Below are positions 53,499-62,800 of a DNA stretch of 64,000 nt, in pieces. Both the position numbers and the translations under genes were made by a program. The DNA comes from an uncultured Chromatiaceae bacterium. GTDB taxonomy: Bacteria > Pseudomonadota > Gammaproteobacteria > DRLM01. The notes beneath the pieces were generated by a model. That model saw only the letters and a list, made by a program, of their open reading frames with translations. It had not been told where the DNA came from and made no database searches. Each line of letters opens with the position of its first letter. Positions within the stretch are counted from its first letter, which is position 1. The stretch is taken from the NCBI GenBank assembly GCA_945787555.1, contig CALZJG010000081.1:1-64000 (forward strand), read 5' to 3'.

Positions 53499-53541
53499 CA
53501 GAGTAACATTAGCTATTGAATAACGATATAGGTATTCAACC

Positions 53542-54477
53542 ATGGCCAAAATTGCAGTTGTTCAAAAATCCTCTGTCGTCCTGAATAGAGAGAAAACTGT
53601 CGCCAGGGCAGCGCATGCAATTGCGGAGGCCGCTGCAGAAGGGGCTGATCTGGTGGTATTCACTGAGGCGTTTATCTCTGGTTATCCTGCCTGGATATGG
53701 CGTTTGCGACCGGGTGCCGACTGGGGTTTGTCTGAAGAGCTTCATGCGCGCCTATTGAATAGTGCGGTAAATCTGGCTAGCGATGATTTGAAGCCTCTTT
53801 ATGAAGCGGCACAAGAAAACAATGTGACAGTTGTTTGTGGCATGAATGAGCGTGATAACCAACTCAGCCAGGCGACGCTTTATAACACGGTTGTTGTAAT
53901 TGGCCCGGATGGCAGTTTGTTAAATCGGCATCGCAAGTTGATGCCGACCAATCCAGAAAGAATGGTTTGGGGCTTTGGTGATGGATCTGGTTTGAAAGCG
54001 GTTGATACAACCATTGGCCGAATCGGCACGCTTGTATGCTGGGAGAACTACATGCCGTTGGCGAGGTATGCACTTTATTCTCAGGGGGTCGAGGTTTACA
54101 TCGCGCCAACCTACGATAGCGGTGACGACTGGATCGGCACATTGCAGCACATTGCTCGCGAGGGCCGATGCTGGGTTGTTGGCTGTGGAAATCTGCTACG
54201 TGGCAGTGACATTCCCGCTGACTTTCCTGACAAGTCGACGCTCTACCCTAATGACGACGAATGGGTAAATTCTGGGGATTCCGTTGTGATTGCCCCGGGA
54301 GGTGAGATTGTTGCCGGGCCGTTACGACAGAAAGAAGGAACTATTTATTGTGACATTGATCGCGCACGCGCCATCGAAGCAAAGCGTGCACTTGATGTCG
54401 CTGGCCATTATTCACGACCAGATATCTTTACATTGCACGTCAAAACACAAGCACAGTCTCCAGTTGTATTTGAGTAG
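53542..54477 (+). CDS. Nitrilase (carbon-nitrogen hydrolase superfamily)
   Basis: 311 residues with the catalytic triad intact: Glu42 in VVFTEAFISGYP, Lys132 in NRHRKLMPTNPER, Cys166 in GTLVCWENYMPLAR. The ENYMPLARYALYSQGVEVYI segment is typical of true nitrilases/cyanide-hydrolysing branch 1 enzymes instead of amidases. It is cytoplasmic and predicted to hydrolyse organic nitriles to acids plus ammonia; the substrate is not clear. The gene is more AT-rich than the housekeeping block (many AAA, TTT, GAA and CAA codons), consistent with acquisition by transfer. No companion nitrile-hydratase or transport genes are present. Confidence 0.9.
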   Translation: MAKIAVVQKSSVVLNREKTVARAAHAIAEAAAEGADLVVFTEAFISGYPAWIWRLRPGADWGLSEELHARLLNSAVNLASDDLKPLYEAAQENNVTVVCGMNERDNQLSQATLYNTVVVIGPDGSLLNRHRKLMPTNPERMVWGFGDGSGLKAVDTTIGRIGTLVCWENYMPLARYALYSQGVEVYIAPTYDSGDDWIGTLQHIAREGRCWVVGCGNLLRGSDIPADFPDKSTLYPNDDEWVNSGDSVVIAPGGEIVAGPLRQKEGTIYCDIDRARAIEAKRALDVAGHYSRPDIFTLHVKTQAQSPVVFE

Positions 54478-54808
54478 CTCATGGTTTCATGTATTGGAGA
54501 ACTAAGTGATATGCGATAATGACCATATTTCTGATGCTGGGTTGAAGGTTCGGTTTGGCAGAAACATACTGAATCGTCAAACGTGCGCTAACGGCTCAGC
54601 CCGACCCGATTCGGCCACTCGCACGCAGAGCGAGTTTCGACCAAAGATCGGACGCGCATGGACTCTGATCGGCGGCCGTCACTTGCCGTAATATGCAGAC
54701 CGCCAGGATAATTGGTTCGCAGCGGCGAGAATTGATAACCACCCAAACAGCATCCCCACTCCCTAGACCGCCTCAACCCGGAGTGACTATGTCCATGGAA
54801 TAGATGGC
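54478..54808. other. 331-bp stretch without a convincing gene
   Basis: A 61-codon ORF here (54506-54691) has no homology or ribosome-binding site that I can recognise. No clear terminator or promoter was seen. Confidence 0.55.
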
Positions 54809-55423
54809 ATGTACAAAGGCGAACGATTCAACAGCATCAGCCACCTGATCGGTGCGGCGCTCGCGCTCACCGGCGGCGCAGTGCTCGTGATTTTTGCAGC
54901 CATGGATGGCGATACCAGCAAGATCGTGAGCTACAGTATCTACGGCTTCACGCTATTCCTGCTCTATCTCATCTCCACCCTCTATCACAGTTTGAGCGGC
55001 CCGGCGAAACGGGTGTTTCGGGTGCTGGACCATCAGGCTATTTATCTGTTGATCGCAGGGACCTACACGCCGTTCACGCTAGTAGTCCTAAAGGGCAGCA
55101 TAGGCTGGTGGCTGTTCGGCATGATCTGGGGGCTGGCGGTGTTCGGGGTCGTATTGGATGCACTACCGACCAAGGGTCTAAGAGTCATACCCGTGATTAT
55201 CTATCTCATCATGGGCTGGCTGTGCCTGTTCGCCTTGGACCCATTGCTCGCCGCTCTGCCACCGGCGGGTTTTCGCTGGCTTCTAGTGGGCGGGATTTTC
55301 TATACCTCAGGCATCGTGTTCTTCATTCTTGACCACCGCTACCCTTGGTGTCACGGAATCTGGCACCTCTTCGTACTTGCGGGCAGCGTAAGCCACTATT
55401 TCTCGATTCTGTTCTTCTTGTAA
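54809..55423 (+). CDS. Hemolysin III family membrane protein (YqfA/TrhA-like)
   Basis: 204 residues with seven predicted membrane helices. Family residues include FNSISHLIGAALALTGGAVL (His in helix 1), STLYHSL with the metal-binding YHS element, RVLDHQAIYLLIAGTYTPFT, and the C-terminal WHLFVLAGSVSHYFSI. These His/Asp residues form the zinc site of PAQR-type proteins. Bacterial members (TrhA) influence membrane fluidity and lipid balance; the hemolysin name is historical. The gene stands alone. Confidence 0.92.
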   Translation: MYKGERFNSISHLIGAALALTGGAVLVIFAAMDGDTSKIVSYSIYGFTLFLLYLISTLYHSLSGPAKRVFRVLDHQAIYLLIAGTYTPFTLVVLKGSIGWWLFGMIWGLAVFGVVLDALPTKGLRVIPVIIYLIMGWLCLFALDPLLAALPPAGFRWLLVGGIFYTSGIVFFILDHRYPWCHGIWHLFVLAGSVSHYFSILFFL

Positions 55424-55737
55424 GGTGCCAGCACAAGCAGTGATATGGCGGTATTCGCTAAAGCAATTGGGGCCGGCCATCTAAACAGGCTACCTGCGCC
55501 TGGGATTCTGCCCGGCAGCACCCATGATCAATCCGTATTTGTCCGTTAGAGATGCGCTATCGCTACCGAGTTATCTTCCACGACGCGGCGCCATCGCAGG
55601 TCAGCCGGAGGCGCAATCTCCAGTCTTGAGGATTTGATGCGCAACTCATGCGCTGTACTCGTTGATTTATTGATGTTCCAAACTGCTGCATCCGCTCGGA
55701 CTCATCGGCGGGTTAGTCCTATCCCGTTAACAGCCGA
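55424..55737. other. 314-bp stretch between convergent genes, no gene seen
   Basis: This separates the hemolysin III gene (+) from the GGDEF gene (-). No coding frame or strong terminator hairpin was found. Confidence 0.6.
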
Positions 55738-56652
55738 TTACACTTCCCCATCCACCGCCACGACCACCCGGTTCTTTCCACTTCTCTTGGCTTGATACAG
55801 CGCAGCGTCTGCTTTTTCCACGAGACTCTGATACGTCGTGGTCTCTTTCCCGCACGAGGCCACGCCTATGCTAACGGTCACTGTTCTGCCGTCATGAACG
55901 CGTTCCGTCAGGTCCAGCCTCATTCTGTTTGCGATGACGCCGGCTTCATGGGTATCAGTCAAAGGGAGAATCACCGCAAACTCCTCTCCGCCGTAGCGAC
56001 AGCAAATGTCTGAATCTCTTGCCAGATGCACAAGGGTTATTCCCATAGCCGCCAGGATCCTATCACCTTCACGGTGCCCGTATGTGTCATTGACCGCTTT
56101 GAAGTCATCGATATCGATCAACACCAGGGAGACTAACGAGCCATATCGCACATAGCGTTTCGCTTCCGAGTCGACCTGTTGATAAAAGTAGGCATGGTTG
56201 AAGAGGCCCGTCAGAGCGTCGCGTAAAGAGAGGCCGACTAATTCGTGAATATGCGCTTCGCCAACCAACGTAGCGGAAACCATATTGCCAGTTATATTCG
56301 AGAGATAATCCAGCGCGGCAACAGCAACTCTGACATTCCTTCCCAAAGTCTTCGATAGCGCATGCTTGTGTCGCAGAACATCAGTCCACAGCTCTTCGGC
56401 AACTTCCGGGGAAAAATATTGGTGGGTTATCGAATAAAGAATATCGGAAAAGAATCTTAGGCCTCGGCTCATTTCTAGATCGGCGAGGAAATTCTTCTCG
56501 GCTTCTGTAAGTGGTCGATCTCCGGCAAGCGCCGACACCAGGTCCAGAGATAGCGCTTTGTCTGCAAGGAGCCCCCGCCGCCGATCAGCATCGGTCTCTT
56601 CGAGTGGCGTCATCGTTGGCACGGCCCTCGGCCAAGCATTTCCTGCTTGCAT
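55738..56652 (-). CDS. Diguanylate cyclase (GGDEF domain)
   Basis: 304 residues; the Met at codon 14 (56613) is a plausible alternative start. Residues about 1-135 form a soluble helical sensory region (DILYSITHQYFSPEVAEELW, VRVAVAALDYLSNITGNMVS) without known domain. The GGDEF domain follows: DALTGLFNHAYFYQQVDSEA, VLIDIDDFKAVNDTYGHREG, and the active site RYGGEEFAVI. RDSD five residues before GGEEF is an intact I-site, so product inhibition by cyclic di-GMP is expected. It should be an active cytoplasmic cyclase. It lies 172 bp downstream of the glucan synthase gene on the same strand. Confidence 0.93.
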   Translation of the reverse strand: MQAGNAWPRAVPTMTPLEETDADRRRGLLADKALSLDLVSALAGDRPLTEAEKNFLADLEMSRGLRFFSDILYSITHQYFSPEVAEELWTDVLRHKHALSKTLGRNVRVAVAALDYLSNITGNMVSATLVGEAHIHELVGLSLRDALTGLFNHAYFYQQVDSEAKRYVRYGSLVSLVLIDIDDFKAVNDTYGHREGDRILAAMGITLVHLARDSDICCRYGGEEFAVILPLTDTHEAGVIANRMRLDLTERVHDGRTVTVSIGVASCGKETTTYQSLVEKADAALYQAKRSGKNRVVVAVDGEV

Positions 56653-56824
56653 CGACCGCCAAGGCGGGCCTCAATCAAGAAATCACTTACGGACTTCATT
56701 TCAGCATTTTGACCTCTTATACATATCCTTTAGCCATCATACGGTACCTAATGAGAATTATCGATCTGCGTATCTTTGACGTTAGACGCTAGAATTACAT
56801 GTATTTAATGTGTTATTCACTTCC

Positions 56825-59800
56825 TTAGGAGGCAAGCTCAGGGGGAATCTGTCTAGCCGGACCCAACTCCACGTCGACATGGTGCTCTCGGCGATCATCC
56901 ACAAGGGGAATACACCCTGTCCCATCGACGACGGTTCCATTTACCACCGCACCATCCACCGTTACGCGGGTCACCTGTTTCGACTCATGTCCGATGCACT
57001 TGATTGTGATGTGGTAGACGGTCTCGCGATAGCGGTAGTGGATCTTGTACGATTCCCAATGAGCCGGGATACACGGTGCAACGCGCAAATGGTCCACTTC
57101 CAGTTGCAGGCCCAGTAGTGTTTCCACGGTCAGCCGGTACATCCAGCCCGCCGCCCCGGTGTACCAAGTCCAACCACCCCGGCCCGTGTGAGGCGGCGCG
57201 CCGTAAATATCCGCGCACATGACGTACGGTTCAACCTTGTAGCGTTCGATCTCATCCGGCTGACTGCCGTGATTGACGGGATTGAGCATGTTGAACAATT
57301 CCCACGCCCGTTCTCTGTCATCCAGCATGGCAAACGCCATCGTGGTCCAGATCGCGGCATGGGTATATTGGCCGCCGTTCTCGCGAACGCCGGGCACGTA
57401 GCCCTTGATATAACCGGGTTCAAGGTCTGATTTGTCGAAGGGCGGGGCGAGCAGCTGGATTAATTGCGCATCGCGTCGCACCAGACGTTTGTCCACCGCC
57501 GCCATCGCCTGGCGGGCCCGCATGGGATCGCCGCCGCCCGAAATGACCGCCCAACTCTGGCTGATAGAATCGATTTGGCATTCGTCATTGTCGGAGGAGC
57601 CCAAGGGTGTGCCATCATCGAAATAGGCCCGCCGATACCAAGCGCCGTCCCAGGCATTGGTCTCAATGTTGTTGCGCAGCAACGAAGCTTGCTCGGCGCA
57701 GACGTCGGCAAAGGCCTCGTCGCCTCGACCACGAGCCAGGCCTGCAAACAGCCGCAGGTTCTCGTACAAAAACCACGCCAGCCAAACACTCTCGCCCTTG
57801 CCATCACGACCAACGAGATTCATGCCATCATTCCAGTCGCCGCAGCCCATCAGCGGTAATTGATGCTCACCAAAGCGTAACCCGTGTTTGATGGCACGCA
57901 CGCAATGTTCATAGAGGCTTGCAGCCTCATTCGATCGTTGCGGCTGGTCGTAGTAAGCCTCCTCTCCCCAATTCAACTCACGACCCTCTAGGAAGTGTGC
58001 CGACTCGTCGAGCACGCCCGTATCGCCGGTTGCCAACACATAACGACAGGTTGCATACGGCAACCACAGATAGTCATCGGAAAAATGGGTGCGCACGCCC
58101 TGTCCGTTGGGCGGATGCCACCAGTGTTGCACATCACCCTGAATGAACTGACGCTCGGCGCAGCGGATCAACTGCTCGCGGGCAAGCCACGGTGTCGCAT
58201 GGATCAGTGCCATGGTGTCTTGCAACTGATCGCGGAAACCGTAGGCGCCACCGGACTGATAGTAGCCACTGCGGCCCCAAAGCCGACACGAGAGTGTCTG
58301 GTAGACCAGCCAGCCATTGGTCAACACATTCAGTGCTCGATCCGGCGTGTCCACATTCACTGCGCCCAGGGTGTGGTTCCAGTATTGCCACACCGCTTCC
58401 AATGCCTCCCGTGCACCAGCCGATCCACTGAATCGCTGGATGAAATGCTGTGCTTCGTCGCTATTGCGTGCCGCGCCGAAAACGAACACGATCTCGCGCT
58501 CTTGCCCGTCGGCCAGTTCGATCTGAGTCTGTATCGCGGCGCAGGGATCGAGGCCTGCACCTGTCCTGCCTGACAAACGCTCGCGGCGCATAGCGGCCGG
58601 GCTGGCCAGCGAGCCGTTGCGGCCAATGAATTCTGTCCGGTTTCCGCTTACCGTACGCTCTCGCTCGCTGACGCCGTCAATACCGACATGGGCAAAGACG
58701 ACTCGATTGGCGCATTCGCGTCCGTAAGCATTGCGGGCAAACAGCGCCCCACTGTGCGGGTCTGTTCCAGTAACAATGTGCATCTGATTGGCGTGTCGCC
58801 ATTCGCCGAGCACCAGCTCCCAATACCCGGTCAGCGACAATCGACGCGGGCGCCCCGAATGATTGCGCAGCTTGACCACCACGAACTTAACCGGTGCGTC
58901 CATGGCGACGTAAGTAAACAGCTCCGATGAAATCCCGGCTTCGTAATGCTCGAACACGCTGTAGCCAAATCCGTGTCGGCACACATACCCCGTTCGGCCG
59001 CGCGCGGGCAACGGCGTCGGTGACCAGAACGCGCCCGTTTCCTCGTCGCGGATGTAGAGCGCCTCGCCGCTGCTGTCGCTAATCGGGTCATTGCTCCAAG
59101 GGGTCAGCCGAAACTCATGAGCATTTTCCACCCAGGTATACGCGCTGCCGCTCTCGCTGACGACCGTGCCAATGTGCGGGCTGGCGATGACATTGACCCA
59201 CGGCGCCGGCGTGCTCTGACCGGGCTCGAGGGTCACGACATATTCGTGGCCGTCGGGTGTGAAGCCCCCCAGACCGTTGCAGAAGATGCGTTCGCGCACC
59301 GCTAGCGCCTGAACCGACTCAGGCTCTGGTTGTAGTACTGGGTCAAGATGGCTCGGCAAGCGCTCTGCCGGCACGCGGCGTTGCACCTGCTCGACCAATG
59401 TCTCAGCGCTATCGGTGAGTACGACGCGCGCGACCGTCTGGAACAAGACCCGGTCCTCCTCGGAAAGTTCTTCGGCACGCCGTACGAAGACCCCGCCTGG
59501 TTTGTCGAGAATGTGCGCCTCGGGACCGGCGTTGATCAGCCCCATGATCCGGTCTTGCAGTACCGCACGGTAGCTCGAGAAATCCTCGTTCACGATCACC
59601 AAGTCCGTAGCCAGACCCTTCATCCGCCAATAGGCATGGGCCTGCAGCAGCTGTTTTACCAGATCGATGCGGTTCAGATCACCAATTCGTATCAGCACGA
59701 TCGGCAGATCGCCCGAGATGCCAAAGCGCCAAAGACCAGGCTGACCCAACTGATTGCGGGTTATGACACTAGGCGCGGCGCGGCGCAAGGCATTGCTGAA

Positions 59801-62800
59801 AATAACGGAGCTGGCCAAGCGACCATAGACTTGTGCATCGGCTTCGCTGGCATTGAGGTGGCGCAGCACCTCCTGACTCTGAAACCAGGCCATGTCAAAG
59901 GCACGCTCAACGAAGTGCCGGTCACAATACTTCTCAAGCAAGGCCAATGCCGCCTCGCGCGTGTCCGCGACACCGGAGATGATCTGCACGGTCGCCGACG
60001 TGTCGGCTGACAAGCTGATGGTGCGGCGGATCGCCACGATGGGATCGAGCACCGAACCGTCGGTGTTTGACAATGCCGATGTGGCATCATGGCTCTCCAG
60101 CACCACTGGGTTAGCCTCCGTTCGCCCCCGGCCGATAAATTTGGCGCGGTTCGTCTCGTAAGACGGCTCGTCGGCAATCGCGCCTGGCGCGGCCAACAGA
60201 TGAAACATCCACGGCACCTGCTCACCTGGTGTGCGCCGGCGGCGCGTGCAGAGGATCGCTTGCCGCTCGGGCAGAATCTCGGTTTGCACGAATAAGTTAT
60301 TAAAAGAACGATGGGCCAGGTCGGCATTCAACGGCGCCAACACTACCTCCGCGTAACTCGTTACCTCGATATGACGCGGTCGCGAGGACAGGTTGGTGAG
60401 CGTGACACGGCGGATCTCCACGTCATCTTCAGGTGAAACGCTGATCTCGGTGTGTGCTTCGATCGCCTCATCGCGGCGCCGGTATTCAGCGCGTGCCTGG
60501 ACGAAGATTGCCTCGTAGTGATCGGCCTTGCTCAGTGTGGGTTGATACGCGCTCGACCAAAAACGGCCCGTGTCATGGTCGCGCAAGTAAATGAAGGTAC
60601 CCCAGCCATCGGCAGTGGCGTCCTCGCGCCAGCGCGTGACGGCCAGATCGCGCCAGCGGCTGTAACCGCCACCGGCATGGGTCGCCATGACGTGGTAACT
60701 GCCGTTGGACAACAAGTGAACTTCAGGTAACGGCGTGTTCGGGTTGGTAAACACGCGCATGATTGCGCCTGCATCCGCGGCGGCCGGACGCGCGGCGGCA
60801 CTCACTTCAGCCGCGTGCGGATGCAAGGTCGCGCCCTGCTTCGGCACGCGTTCCTGCAGCAACAATTCCGTGGTCCGAGCGAGGGGGTCAGACATGAAGC
60901 GGCGCTGCATCGGCCGGTTGAGTAATACATGCTCAAAGGCCAACAGGGTCATGCCTTGATGATGTGCCATGAAGGACCGGACGATGGCGTGATTTTTACC
61001 CCGCGGCACACGCGACGGCGTGTAATCGACTGCTTCATAGAACCCATAGTCGGCGAGAAAGCCATGGTCGGCCAGTGCCTGCAAGTTGCGACACGCTTCC
61101 CGCGGCATGACCGTTAACGCTAGTGCGCTGGCGTAAGGCGCGATGACCAGATCGTCTCCCAGCCCGCGTTTGAAACCGAGGCCGGGCACGCCGAAGGCCC
61201 GATATTGATAGACCTGGTGCATATCCGTGGCGTTGTAACAGGACTCGGAAATACCCCAGGGTACAGCGCGTTGTCGGCCGTATTCGATCTGGCGCGACAC
61301 CGCGGCCTTGCAGGTCTGCGCCAACAAAGTGTTGGCGTAGCTTGGCATGATCAGCTGCGGCATGAGGTATTCGAACATCGAGCCGCTCCACGAAATCAAG
61401 CTCACGTTGCCACCATGACTGGTCAGCAAACGGCCGAGTGCAAACCAATGCTTCTGCGGTAGCTGTCCTTGGGCGATGAGCAGAAAACTGGCTAGGCGTG
61501 CCTCGGATGCCAGCAGGTCGTAGCAGGCCGGGTCGCGGCGGCGTTCGCTGACGTCGTAACCGATACTTAGCAAGCCGCGCGAGGTATCATAGAGAAATTC
61601 AAAATCCATCAGGGCCAGTTCGCGGCAGCGATCCACCAAATCGTCGATGACCCTGAGCCGTTGCGCCGCACTCTTATAAGGTGATCCTGCCGCTACATTA
61701 CTAGCAGTTGTACGCTCTCTAGCTAATTCCGCTGGTGTCGGGATGTGAGTGATGTGCTGCGGTGCAGGCACCATGAAGCTAACGTCAGCGCGAAGTGCGC
61801 CGGCTTGCTGATCAAATGCCTGCGCCCAGTAATACAGTTCGCCATCGATATCAACATCCGCTGGCAGCCATGCCACCAGCCCACCGCCTATACGGTGAAT
61901 TTCATCCAGCATGCTATCTGCGGCAGCCAGTGTCTGTGGCGGGCCATCCAGCGTGAATGCGTGCAGTGTGCCCTGCAGTGACTTGATCTTGTTCGCAAGC
62001 TCTGGAGCGGGTGAGGCGGGCAGGTGTTCGGCGAGCACCTGCAAGGTATCGTGCAGTCCCTGAAATGCATTTTCTGACAGCACCGGCTGATTTTTCAACT
62101 CGGCCAGTCCTGCTTGCAAGGTAAGCAAGCTGCCGGCCAGGTTGCCGCTGTCCACCGACGAGACGTATTGCGGGCGTAGCGGTAGCAGTGAGTGCGTGTC
62201 GTACCAGTTGTAAAAATGGCCGCGGTAGCGTTCCAGCTTTTCCATCGTGGCCAGCGTGTTCTCGACACGCTGCAGGAATTCTCCGGCGCAAATATAACCG
62301 AAATCGTACGCCGCCAGGTCTGCCAGCAACGACATGCCGATATTCGTGGGTGAGGTACGCGAGGCGATGACCGGCGCTGGATATTCCTGGAAGTTATCGG
62401 GCGGCAACCAGTTGTCCTGTGGGCCGACGAAGTCCGCGAAGAAGCGCCACGTGCGCCGGGCCGAGGTCCGCAGGAACGCACGCTGATCAAAGCTTAAGCC
62501 TGGCGCTGGGGACACCAGCGGCAGACTGATCCACCAACCGACGACAGGCGACACCAGCCAGAGCAACAAGACCGGCACACACACGAGCAGTTCCGCCGAG
62601 CGGGTTTGCCACAGAGCAATGCCCAGCGCTAAGGCCACAACCGGCGCGGTCCACATCTCCCTAAAAAAGTCGCCCAGGGTACGGCGCGTGTTGCGACGTG
62701 CATAGGATCGCGTATGCCAGAGCAACAAGCCGCGCCGCGTGAACAGCATCCGCACGCCAGAGCGCAGGATGGCATCCAGGCAGATCAGGGTGTCATAAGG

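Noticed and set aside
54506-54691. 61-codon ORF after the nitrilase gene
   Set aside because: No homology, no ribosome-binding site, and composition typical of non-coding sequence.
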